This document shows, one piece after another, positions 8,983 to 16,115 of a stretch of DNA of 64,000 nucleotides; the stretch's first letter is position 1, and each line of letters begins with the position of its first letter. The position numbers were made by a program, and so were the translations under genes. Source of the DNA: Ruegeria faecimaris (GTDB lineage Bacteria; Pseudomonadota; Alphaproteobacteria; Rhodobacterales; Rhodobacteraceae); NCBI RefSeq assembly GCF_900182615.1, contig NZ_FXTE01000001.1, positions 620,001 through 684,000 of the forward strand, given 5' to 3'. Below the pieces are notes generated by a model that was not told the origin of the DNA, ran no database searches, and worked only from the letters and a program-made list of their open reading frames with translations.

Positions 8983-9687
8983 TTATTTCGGCCCTTGCCA
9001 ATCGATTGGGCAGATTTCGGCGGATTTTCCACCGAAATCCCAGACCCGACCGTAATCGCGGACCTTGGATTTGGTGCCGCGCGCCACGATAATGTCCGGT
9101 CCCATCCAGTATTTCGAGTTTGAGACCATCACAGGATGCTCGGGGTCTTTGCCCGCCAACATCTCGATTTCGCCCTGGATTTTCCGACCAATCATGATGC
9201 GGCGCTTGGTCCCGTCGCGTTCGATCTGAACCGGAGCACGTTCGGCCCCGATAATTTCGCTGACCAGCATGGTAAACAAGCCGGTCGTGCCCCCGGCCTG
9301 ACCGCTGAATATCTGGAGCAACCCGTTATAGGCCTTACCGCTGGCCCGTTCGTCGACATAGGCGGCAACTTTCCACTGCCCCTCACCCATGCGACCCGGA
9401 ATATCGACTAGAAGGCCAACATTGAGGCCCGACAGGTCCTCGCCCTCGAAATGGCCTTCATCGATGACAATTCCCATCCAGGCATGACAATGACCCTCGG
9501 TCGGAGGATGCGCGCCCAGCGATACGACACAGGGGCAGAACAGATCGCACGAGCAGTTAAGGATCAGCTCTCCCTTGATCGCCCAATTCGTCGGGCTCAT
9601 CTCACGCCGCTTGGGGTTGGGCATGCGGCTGTCGATACGTTGGCTGATCGGCAGGCGATCTGCCTCTGGTTTTTTGTTCTTAGCCAA
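8983..9687 (-). CDS. DUF1326 family protein
   Basis: Function unknown. The conserved core starts MSPTNWAIKGELILNCSCD and carries the cysteine cluster NCSCDLFCPC that marks this family and could bind a metal or undergo redox chemistry. C-terminal GPDIIVARGTKSKVRDYG and WDFGGKSAEIC add another cysteine. Start choice is uncertain: a TTG at 9687 has GGAGG 9 bases upstream (within the end of the preceding gene), while ATG codons at 9624 and 9600 give the shorter form usual for the family but have poor ribosome sites. The gene follows the DUF2182 gene with a 4-base gap, so the two are co-transcribed and probably act together. Confidence 0.8.
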   Translation of the reverse strand: MAKNKKPEADRLPISQRIDSRMPNPKRREMSPTNWAIKGELILNCSCDLFCPCVVSLGAHPPTEGHCHAWMGIVIDEGHFEGEDLSGLNVGLLVDIPGRMGEGQWKVAAYVDERASGKAYNGLLQIFSGQAGGTTGLFTMLVSEIIGAERAPVQIERDGTKRRIMIGRKIQGEIEMLAGKDPEHPVMVSNSKYWMGPDIIVARGTKSKVRDYGRVWDFGGKSAEICPIDWQGPK

Positions 9688-9691
9688 TAGC

Positions 9692-10483
9692 TTATCCTCC
9701 ATAGATAAAGGGGTACACGAGCAAGGCACAGCCGCCCGCGATAAGAGCAAATCCCAGCGGTCGTGTAATCACGTGACCGATCTGGGGTAGTTTTTCGAGA
9801 ACCATGAAAAATGTCGCCAGACCCATCCACAGCAGACTCATGACGCCGCCCACAAAGCCGAGCGCCATAAAGCCCCAGCAGCATCCGACGCAGAACGCAC
9901 CAAGGCCAAGCCCCATGCGAAAACCGCCTGAAAAACCGGTTTTCCAATGGCCGAGAAAATAGGTCATTGGGGCATGGCAGACCCCATGGCACAGCTCTTT
10001 GGCGCGGGTGAATTGAAAGGCGCCGACGGCGATCATCAACCCGCCCGCAACAAGCCCGGATTTCGCAATGCCCAGCATGTCGACAACGCCGCCAAACAGC
10101 AGAACCAGTTGCACCCCGGTAATGAGCGCGGCAAACCCGACCCAGACCACGAAATAACCCACCAAGACACCAATCCAGCCGGACCGCGTCCCGTTTGCAC
10201 TGCGGATCAGATCATCATAGCTGCGCAAAGTTGGAATAATGGTCGGCAACATCATCGCAGCCATCATGATGGCCCACATCCAAAACAGCGGGCCGAACTC
10301 TGCCATGGGCATATACATGTCCATCCTGGGATCCATGGCGCGCATCGCCTGCCCCATTGCTCCGGGACGACCGATCCAGTCCAGATCCATGGCGCGGTTC
10401 ATCACGAACATCATCCACCACGCCCACAGGATCAGAGCGTAGAATCCCAACCAAAATCCATTTCGTAGAACCGCGCGATTCAC
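9692..10483 (-). CDS. DUF2182 family integral membrane protein
   Basis: Predicted multi-pass membrane protein of 263 residues with the family hallmark MWAIMMAAMMLPTIIP and a methionine-, histidine- and cysteine-rich run (KELCHGVCHAPMTYFLGHW and GLGAFCVGCCWG, abbreviated), suggestive of metal handling. The family has been annotated as predicted metal-binding, without a defined substrate. The GTG start at 10483 has GGGAGGGAC upstream; the longer in-frame extension would run into the divergent GntR gene. It is the first gene of the pair with DUF1326, and its promoter region contains an 11-base direct repeat at 10514-10539. Confidence 0.82.
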   Translation of the reverse strand: MNRAVLRNGFWLGFYALILWAWWMMFVMNRAMDLDWIGRPGAMGQAMRAMDPRMDMYMPMAEFGPLFWMWAIMMAAMMLPTIIPTLRSYDDLIRSANGTRSGWIGVLVGYFVVWVGFAALITGVQLVLLFGGVVDMLGIAKSGLVAGGLMIAVGAFQFTRAKELCHGVCHAPMTYFLGHWKTGFSGGFRMGLGLGAFCVGCCWGFMALGFVGGVMSLLWMGLATFFMVLEKLPQIGHVITRPLGFALIAGGCALLVYPFIYGG

Positions 10484-10513
10484 TTGTCCCTCCCGACTCA
10501 GTCCTTGCAATTC

Positions 10514-10539
10514 AAATGTCAGACTTTTAAATGTCAGAC
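10514..10539. promoter_or_regulatory. Direct-repeat operator candidate between DUF2182 and gntR
   Basis: The 11-base sequence AAATGTCAGAC occurs twice (10514-10524 and 10529-10539), 15 bases apart. Each copy contains TGTCAGAC, close to a TGTCnGACA dyad, and GntR/FadR regulators bind short palindromes of this size. The position between two divergent start codons, 32-57 bases before the GntR start, suggests autoregulation and control of the DUF pair. Confidence 0.5.
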
Positions 10540-10570
10540 AAATGAAATTTTGCCTGCGGTCCTGCTCAAA

Positions 10571-11305
10571 ATGAAAATCGACCCCAAGAAACCCGCTGAT
10601 CTTTCGGTTCAGATCGCCCAATCAATCCGCGATGCAATCATTTCAGGTCGGTTGATTGTCGATGAACGCCTGCCTTCTGAGGCGGAGCTGTCCGACCAGT
10701 TTCAGGTGTCCCGACCAACCGTGCGTGAGGCCCTTAAACGCCTTGCGGCACAGTCCCTGATCCGCACCCAACGTGGCGCGACGGGCGGAGCATTTGTCAA
10801 CCGGCTGAGCTATCAGGATGCGTATTCCCAACAGATCACCACATCCACGTTGCTGCTGTCCATGAATGCGGTCAGTTTTGAAACGGCTTGCGAGGCTCGG
10901 TATTCGCTGGAACGCGCCTGCGCTACTTTGTCAGCCGAACGCAGGACGGCGGATCATCTGGCGACGATGCGTGCCGAGATATTTCGGCAGGCTCAACCCG
11001 GGCTGACAGACGAAGCCTTTTGCGCCTCGGATGTGACCTTTCACCGGGCATTGGTCGATGGGGCCGGCAATCCGGTGTTGTCCTATCAACTGGCCGGCGC
11101 CGTCGAGGCGATGCAGCCTTTGATGAACATGATCACGTTTACGGCGCGGTCCCGAGAAGAGATCATCGTGTTGCACAACCAGATTGCCGATGCTTTGGAT
11201 CGGCGGGACGCTGCTGCGGTAGATTCAGCACTGGTGGATCTCGAAGCTTATACCCGTAAGCTTGCCCTGGACGTTGCCAAACAGCGGCGCAAACCAACCG
11301 AATGA
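10571..11305 (+). CDS. GntR-family (FadR subfamily) transcriptional regulator
   Basis: The product has 244 residues. The N-terminal winged helix (IRDAIISGRLIVDERLPSEA through VSRPTVREALKRL) is followed by an effector-binding FCD domain (residues about 90-225) with the metal-binding histidine pattern (DVTFHRALVD and VLHNQIADAL). Start is taken at the ATG at 10571, giving the normal GntR length; upstream in-frame codons would cover the operator-like repeat. It is divergent from the DUF2182-DUF1326 pair and 1.7 kb from dmdA. A GntR-family regulator of dmdA-acuI is known in Ruegeria (DmdR), so this gene is a candidate for that role, but its own adjacent repeat argues that the DUF pair is the more immediate target. 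Confidence 0.88.
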   Translation: MKIDPKKPADLSVQIAQSIRDAIISGRLIVDERLPSEAELSDQFQVSRPTVREALKRLAAQSLIRTQRGATGGAFVNRLSYQDAYSQQITTSTLLLSMNAVSFETACEARYSLERACATLSAERRTADHLATMRAEIFRQAQPGLTDEAFCASDVTFHRALVDGAGNPVLSYQLAGAVEAMQPLMNMITFTARSREEIIVLHNQIADALDRRDAAAVDSALVDLEAYTRKLALDVAKQRRKPTE

Positions 11306-11312
11306 GGGTACA

Positions 11313-11675
11313 ATGACGTCGATTTTGAATGCTGCAGCGGCGGTTCTGACAATCGGTTTCGGCCTCTTTGGGTTTCTCGCGCCCGCCTGGACCGCGGCCT
11401 CGCTGGATCTGGCACCCACGAACAGCACGATGGGTCTAAGCGAAATGCGAGCTTCGGTCGGTGGACTTTTTGTTGTCACCGGAATTGCGGTCATTTGGCT
11501 GAACACTCCCATGGCCTATGCGATGTTGGGCGTTGTTTATGCCGGCGCAGCCTTGGGCCGGTTTGTTTCCGTCATTCTGGATCACCCCCCTTTGATCAAA
11601 GCGATGACATTTGGGGGAATCGAGCTGATATTGGCGCTGTGGCTGATCCTGGCAAACATTAACCGACCAAGCTAA
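11313..11675 (+). CDS. DUF4345-like small membrane protein
   Basis: A 120-residue protein with four predicted membrane segments (residues about 6-25, 45-65, 68-90 and 97-117) and conserved features of DUF4345-type proteins (LSEMRASVGGLFVVTG and GRFVSVILDHPP). It starts 7 bases after the GntR stop, with GAGGG before the ATG, so it is co-transcribed with the regulator. Function unknown; family assignment is from general resemblance. Confidence 0.72.
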   Translation: MTSILNAAAAVLTIGFGLFGFLAPAWTAASLDLAPTNSTMGLSEMRASVGGLFVVTGIAVIWLNTPMAYAMLGVVYAGAALGRFVSVILDHPPLIKAMTFGGIELILALWLILANINRPS

Positions 11676-11935
11676 GGCGTTATTATATAATCCGTCTTTT
11701 CGTTGAAGTATGGGGTTTGCTTTCCCCTTGTGGCTCACCTATATAAGGGATGTCCTTCGGGACTATGGACATAAACGCGCTCGTAATAAGCGGATCGGAC
11801 CCGGGGGCGGTACCCGGCGGCTCCACCAACATCCTTCATTTGAGGATCGCGGGGCCGAAATAGGATCGACGAACGTCTAAAGGGGTTAGCTTTGTCTCGG
11901 CGGGGTGCCACCGTACCGGCCCAAACAGTACAATT

Positions 11936-11974
11936 GCAAATGACAATCGTGCTCCGGTTGCAGTTGCTGCGTAA
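11936..11974 (+). other. tmRNA tag-peptide reading frame
   Basis: The resume codon is GCA at 11936 and the stop is TAA at 11972-11974. The encoded tag is ANDNRAPVAVAA, preceded by the alanine carried on tmRNA. The hydrophobic VAA end is the ClpX recognition signal, and AND at the start resembles the SspB-contacting part of alphaproteobacterial tags. sspB lies 3 kb downstream. Confidence 0.92.
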
Positions 11975-12029
11975 GCAGTAGCAAGACCGAAACTTAAGCC
12001 CTTGCGCCTAGCAGCGTAAGGCGGGGTTC

Positions 12030-12060
12030 GCAGGTACCTGGCAACAGAAACCTGCATTTT
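12030..12060 (+). terminator. Probable terminator of ssrA
   Basis: GCAGGT (12030-12035) can pair with ACCTGC (12050-12055), followed by ATTTT. The same bases may form part of a pseudoknot in the mature coding piece. Confidence 0.5.
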
Positions 12061-12158
12061 CCCTTAAATGTCTGATGTTTAACTCTGCCTGTGTTCACGT
12101 TCAGAGTTTGTTCACTCATTCGCGTCATGCTCGGCCCGTGAGGAAAAGGAGAGCTGGG

Positions 12159-12590
12159 ATGTCACACGCAGATATACTCAGAGAATGGTATTCAGAGGTT
12201 TGGGAAAACGGAAATACCGATGCGATTGATCGATATTTCGCGCCGGAAACGACAGCCGAAGGACTGATTCCGGAAATGCAGGTGGGGGCCGATGATTTTC
12301 GGGATCTGGTCATGGCGTTTCGCCACATTCTGGGCGATATCCATGTTGAGCTGCCCAAAATCATCGAAAATGGCGATTGGGTATCGGCGATATTGCAGGT
12401 CAGCACAACACGCGCCGATAACGGCGCACCACTGCAGGCCTCTGGCAGTATGATTGGCCGCATTAAAGAAGGTCGTATTGTCGAGGCGTATAACCAGTTT
12501 GATTTCATTTCCTTATTTGAACAGCTTGGTCAGTTTCCCAAGGACACCCTGCCCGTATGCATGACTGGTCAACGGCTGGACTGGGCCTAG
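12159..12590 (+). CDS. SnoaL-like (NTF2-fold) polyketide-cyclase family protein
   Basis: The product has 143 residues; its pattern is that of small NTF2-like ester cyclases (IDRYFAPETTAEGLIPEM, GADDFRDLVMAFRHIL and GRIVEAYNQFDFISLFEQLG). Members range from true cyclases to proteins of unknown role, and no substrate can be read from the sequence. Start ATG 12159 has GGAGAG 7 bases upstream; the in-frame upstream region runs into the ssrA transcript end and is not expected to be translated. Stands alone between ssrA and chrBA, followed by a long imperfect inverted repeat. Confidence 0.78.
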   Translation: MSHADILREWYSEVWENGNTDAIDRYFAPETTAEGLIPEMQVGADDFRDLVMAFRHILGDIHVELPKIIENGDWVSAILQVSTTRADNGAPLQASGSMIGRIKEGRIVEAYNQFDFISLFEQLGQFPKDTLPVCMTGQRLDWA

Positions 12591-12599
12591 GAAATGAGC

Positions 12600-12659
12600 T
12601 CGCAATCTTGACCCCGACTGGCTTGTCGCGTTAGCAAAGCCTATGGGGTAAGATTGCGA
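12600..12659. repeat. Long imperfect inverted repeat
   Basis: TCGCAATCTTGACCCC (12600-12615) faces GGGGTAAGATTGCGA (12645-12659), a 15-bp stem with one bulged G. An inner stem GGCTT/AAGCC lies in the loop. No T-run follows on either strand, so this is not an ordinary terminator. It lies between the SnoaL-like gene and chrB. Confidence 0.7.
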
Positions 12660-12719
12660 ACGCCCCGTGAGGCGACAGCCCAAGTTTCGCATGTATCCGT
12701 CGATCACAGGAGACATGCT

Positions 12720-13523
12720 ATGCCTGCGCCTAATGCTATCACACCGAAACAACTGTTACGTCTGATCGGAACGTCCCGGGCGCCTGTTCTAGTGGACATC
12801 TGCACTGACACCGATTTTGAACAGGATCCCTATCTGATACCGGGCTCGGTTCGTCATCCGGCGAAGGATCTGGATGGGGTGAAGGGGCTCATCGCTAACC
12901 GCCCCTGCATCATCATTTGCCAAAAGGGCAAAAAGCTGAGCCAGGCCGTCGTTTCCTGGCTAAGGAGTGAAGGCGTAGCTGCTGAGTATCTGGAAGGCGG
13001 CATGTATGCTTGGCGCGAGACGCCCGATGCACCGCGCATCCCATTTGCAGATATACCAGCGTCTCCTTCACTCTGGGTAACGCGCCATCGACCTAAGATT
13101 GACCGCATCGCCTGCCCCTGGTTGATCCGCCGGTTCATCGACCCCAACGCACGTTTTCTGTTTGTTGCCCCATCCGAAGTGGCAAAGGTATCCGAAGTCT
13201 TTAACGCCACCCCGTTCGATGTTGAGGGCGTCCGCTGGAGCCATCGTGGGGATAACTGCACATTTGATGCTTTGGTAAAAGATTTCCAGCTTGCTACACC
13301 CGCAATGAACAGGCTTGCGACAGTTGTCCGGGCCGCGGATACGAACAGGCATGATCTGGCGCCCGAAGCAGCCGGGCTTCTTGCGGTCTCGGTGGGGCTA
13401 TCGCGCCAATATAAAGACGACCATCAGGCAATCGAGGCCGGGATGCATCTGTACGATGCCTTGTATCTCTGGGCCCGCGACGGGTTTGACGAGAAACATG
13501 ATTGGCCGGCAGTCGAGAAATGA
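12720..13523 (+). CDS. chrB: Rhodanese-ChrB fusion, chromate resistance protein
   Basis: The product has 267 residues in two parts. Residues about 5-105 form a rhodanese-like domain with its candidate active cysteine at C67 in IIICQKGKKLS. Residues about 115-260 are the ChrB C-terminal domain (RHRPKIDRIACPWLIRRFID, FDVEGVRWSHRGDNCTFDAL). ChrB domains accompany ChrA exporters and are implicated in sensing or processing chromate. Start ATG 12720 follows GGAGACATGCT; an extension starting earlier would overlap the inverted repeat. It overlaps chrA as ATGA, so the two are translationally coupled. No DNA-binding N-terminal domain is visible; the rhodanese domain takes its place. Confidence 0.88.
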   Translation: MPAPNAITPKQLLRLIGTSRAPVLVDICTDTDFEQDPYLIPGSVRHPAKDLDGVKGLIANRPCIIICQKGKKLSQAVVSWLRSEGVAAEYLEGGMYAWRETPDAPRIPFADIPASPSLWVTRHRPKIDRIACPWLIRRFIDPNARFLFVAPSEVAKVSEVFNATPFDVEGVRWSHRGDNCTFDALVKDFQLATPAMNRLATVVRAADTNRHDLAPEAAGLLAVSVGLSRQYKDDHQAIEAGMHLYDALYLWARDGFDEKHDWPAVEK

Positions 13524-14776
13524 GCACACCAACATATCCTGAACTCATCCGCGTGTTCGGCCGCATTGGATTGCTGTCCTTCGGCGGCCCGGCAGCCCAG
13601 ATATCATTGATGCATCAGGAACTCGTCGAAAGGCGTCCCTGGCTGGACGAAGAAACCTATCTTCGGGCTCTGTCGCTGTGCATGTTGCTGCCCGGCCCCG
13701 AGGCGATGCAGCTTGCAACTTATTCCGGCTGGCGTCTGCGCGGCGTCTCGGGCGGTATGATCGCAGGCAGCCTGTTTGTTCTGCCCGGTGCGATCATTAT
13801 CTCAGCATTGGTGGCACTATACGCGGCCTATGGCGCGCTTCCTCTGGTGCAGGCCGCGTTTCTGGGCGTGAAAGCTACGGTGATCATCATCGTGCTACAG
13901 GCCCTGCGAAACCTGTCCCGCAAAGCGCTGTCGGACGTCTCACATCGTGCGATCTCGGGCCTCGCGTTTCTGGCAATCTTTCTGTTCGACCTCCCCTTCC
14001 CCGCGATCATCGCGGCGGCAGCCCTTTGGGGGTATCTGAGCTTCACCGGCGTCGCTGCCCGTCCGGTCGACACACCCACCCCGCGCCTAAGCGATGTGCT
14101 GCGGAACGCGTCAATCTGGTTGGTTCTGTGGCTTGGCCCGTTGTGGCTGTTAAGTCTTACTGGTCAGAAACTTCTCAGCGATCTTGGCTGGTTCTTTGCC
14201 CGCCTCGCAGTTGTGACATTTGGCGGAGCCTACGCTGTTCTAGCTTACATGACGCAGACCGTTGTGGATCAGTATAACTGGATATCCACAGATCAGATGA
14301 TCGACGCGCTTGGTCTGGCGGAAACGACACCGGGGCCTTTGATTTTGGTAACACAATTTGTCGCTATGCTGACCGGTCAGATCTCGGGCGGATCGATGCT
14401 GGCCATCGCCGCAGGTATCGTGGCGCTTTGGGCAACATTCGTTCCCTGCTTTCTGTGGATATTCCTCACAGCCCCCTATCTTGACCACATCGCTGCGCGG
14501 CCCCGGTTATCGGCGGCCCTGCAAGGTATTACCTCTGCTGTGGTTGGGGTGATTCTCAACCTATCCGTGTGGTTTGCCCTGAATGTGCTGTTTTCAGACC
14601 TGCCAAACAAAACCTTTGGACCAATCAGCCTGCCCTGGCCAGAATTGACCTCATTGGATGTGAAAGCTGCTGTGCTGACTGTCTTCGCCGGAGCGTTGAT
14701 TTTTAAACTTAAATTCGGCATGGCGCTTACGCTAGTGGTTATGCTAGCTGCTGGCACCGGCCTGTTTTTTCTCTGA
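13520..14776 (+). CDS. chrA: Chromate transporter ChrA
   Basis: Inner-membrane CHR-family exporter driven by the membrane potential. The 418-residue product is the long, two-domain form: each half starts with the family motif (FGRIGLLSFGGPAAQI at residue 11, FARLAVVTFGGAYAVLAYM near 235) and each contains a proline/glycine-rich signature (LLPGPEAMQLATYSGWR; ETTPGPLILVTQFVAM). About ten membrane segments are apparent. Start ATG overlaps the chrB stop. Co-occurrence with chrB supports chromate as the substrate, although sulfate-related roles are possible in this family. Confidence 0.93.
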   Translation: MSTPTYPELIRVFGRIGLLSFGGPAAQISLMHQELVERRPWLDEETYLRALSLCMLLPGPEAMQLATYSGWRLRGVSGGMIAGSLFVLPGAIIISALVALYAAYGALPLVQAAFLGVKATVIIIVLQALRNLSRKALSDVSHRAISGLAFLAIFLFDLPFPAIIAAAALWGYLSFTGVAARPVDTPTPRLSDVLRNASIWLVLWLGPLWLLSLTGQKLLSDLGWFFARLAVVTFGGAYAVLAYMTQTVVDQYNWISTDQMIDALGLAETTPGPLILVTQFVAMLTGQISGGSMLAIAAGIVALWATFVPCFLWIFLTAPYLDHIAARPRLSAALQGITSAVVGVILNLSVWFALNVLFSDLPNKTFGPISLPWPELTSLDVKAAVLTVFAGALIFKLKFGMALTLVVMLAAGTGLFFL

Positions 14777-14852
14777 ACAGTCAGCGTGTAACCGGCCTTT
14801 CGTTTCCAAAGGAATCCCTTATGCTGAGGGAAGCCACTTTTGAGGATGACAC

Positions 14853-15311
14853 ATGTCGCAAGACATCGACTATGGGAACCTGATGCACACCGCCATGCGC
14901 GGGTTGATCAAGACGGTTCTGACCAGCGTTTCAGAAAATGGCCTGCCGGGTGCGCACCACTTTTTCATTACGTTTGATACCAGGTGTGACGGCGTGGAAA
15001 TTGCCGAATGGCTGCATGATCGTTATCCGGAAGAGATGACTGTCGTGATGCAGCATTGGTTCGAAAATCTTGAGGTCGGCGAAAGCGGATTTGCCATCAC
15101 GCTCAACTTTGGCGACGCGCCGGAACCTTTGTACATCCCCTATGCCTCGATCAAAACATTCGTCGACCCCTCTGTGGAATTTGGCCTGCGTTTTGAAAGC
15201 CCGGATGAAGAGGATGACTTTGATCCGATGGACGATGAGATAATCGAGGTCGAAGAAGAACCGCAACAGCATGACGCTGATGTCGTGTCGCTGGACAGCT
15301 TCAGAAAATAG
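14853..15311 (+). CDS. sspB: ClpXP adaptor SspB (alphaproteobacterial type)
   Basis: Tethers ssrA-tagged substrates to ClpXP. The 152-residue protein has the SspB-like substrate-binding domain (LIKTVLTSVSENGLPGAHHF, HHFFITFDT, EEMTVVMQHWFENLEV; residues about 1-115), an acidic linker (residues about 118-140), and a C-terminal DVVSLDSFRK, where the ClpX-binding motif is expected. It lies 3 kb downstream of ssrA on the same strand but in its own unit, with a terminator directly after the stop. The call rests on domain pattern and length; this alpha-type is often annotated only as a conserved hypothetical. Confidence 0.88.
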   Translation: MSQDIDYGNLMHTAMRGLIKTVLTSVSENGLPGAHHFFITFDTRCDGVEIAEWLHDRYPEEMTVVMQHWFENLEVGESGFAITLNFGDAPEPLYIPYASIKTFVDPSVEFGLRFESPDEEDDFDPMDDEIIEVEEEPQQHDADVVSLDSFRK

Positions 15312-15324
15312 TATATGCGCTGGA

Positions 15325-15353
15325 AAGCCTCGCGGTTTGCGGGGCTTACTCTT
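15325..15353 (+). terminator. Terminator of sspB
   Basis: AAGCCTCGC (15325-15333) pairs with GCGGGGCTT (15339-15347), one G-T pair, loop of five, followed by ACTCTTTC. It overlaps the stop codon of the convergent gene on the minus strand and may serve both. Confidence 0.7.
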
Positions 15354-15909
15354 TCGTCAGGAACGTCTCTACGGAACGTGATTTGGTACCGTTGCGGAAA
15401 CGGGAAAATGACAGGTTCAGACCGCCTTCTGCCAACGTTCTGTCATATTGCTGCAGCTCATAGCCGCCATTTTCTGCAATGAACAACGAAAACACGGTTA
15501 GAGTTTGACCCTCAATCCGGCCCCAGACGAACGGTTCCCCCTGCATCGGGTCAAGCGGAACTTCATGGCCGAATACATTGCGCTTCATGGCCGCGGAAAA
15601 GATGTCCGATCTGTCCGAGGTCTGAAAATCAATCGAGAATGCCTGTTCCTTGACGCGGCCATTCAGTTTGTAAGTTGTCGTCTTCCAACTAACATTGAAC
15701 CCGTTCTTCAATTCCTGGATTGACACACTCATATCACGAGGTGTTTCGGTCCCGTTTGCATCGACAACATTGGCAGACCCAACGTAGCTGCCAACAAAGG
15801 GCTCAATATCTGCCGCATGAAGCGGATTTACCGCCAAGGAGGCCCACAGAACGGTGGCAAAGGAATAGATAATGAAATTCAGGCAAGTGGTCGGGTGATT
15901 CAGACGCAT
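15346..15909 (-). CDS. Exported hypothetical protein
   Basis: The product has 187 residues, with a signal peptide (hydrophobic residues about 10-30, probable cleavage after NPLHA) and a mature beta-rich, lipocalin-like sequence beginning ADIEPFVGSYVGSA. No catalytic motif or lipobox is seen and I do not recognise the family. GGAGG stands upstream of the ATG. Convergent with sspB, divergent from fumC. Probably periplasmic. Confidence 0.75.
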   Translation of the reverse strand: MRLNHPTTCLNFIIYSFATVLWASLAVNPLHAADIEPFVGSYVGSANVVDANGTETPRDMSVSIQELKNGFNVSWKTTTYKLNGRVKEQAFSIDFQTSDRSDIFSAAMKRNVFGHEVPLDPMQGEPFVWGRIEGQTLTVFSLFIAENGGYELQQYDRTLAEGGLNLSFSRFRNGTKSRSVETFLTKE

Positions 15910-16115
15910 TGCGGCCTCCGGCGTGCTCTGACTCTATAGTAGCTCACCCACCGGCGCGTACAATGGCGGTGATGGCGATTGCGACGAGAAAAATGACGCA
16001 GCTCTGCGCCTATACCTTTGTCAGGCATAAGTTTATGGTGCGCGCAACTGGCCGATTGCACCGCGACGCTGCTGACTGTAATTGGCATGCAATGGTATAC
16101 ATGACGGAGTGACCG

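Larger units (their letters stand above)
11745..12060 (+). ncRNA. ssrA: Two-piece (circularly permuted) transfer-messenger RNA gene
   Basis: tmRNA rescues stalled ribosomes and tags the nascent chain for degradation. The gene is permuted as in other Alphaproteobacteria: the acceptor piece comes first and ends in CCA at 11826-11828; then a 22-base intervening segment with an ATCCT/AGGAT hairpin; then the coding piece, which begins GGGGCCG at 11851. GGGGCCG (11851-11857) pairs with CGGCTCC (11818-11824), with a G-U wobble at the third pair, the alanine identity element. The T-arm analogue lies at 11809-11816 and adjacent bases. A GTCC-TTCG-GGAC hairpin (11752-11763) stands near the start. The tag frame encodes ANDNRAPVAVAA. 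Precursor ends are approximate; AAGGGA (11745-11750) could pair with TTCCCTT (12059-12065). A TATATA box near 11740 may be the -10 element. Confidence 0.93.

Noticed and set aside
11836..12057. A 73-residue open frame on the minus strand
   Set aside because: It is the complement of the tmRNA coding piece.
12598..12660. Integron attC site
   Set aside because: The inverted repeat lacks the R and L core boxes at its ends, and no integrase or cassette is nearby.
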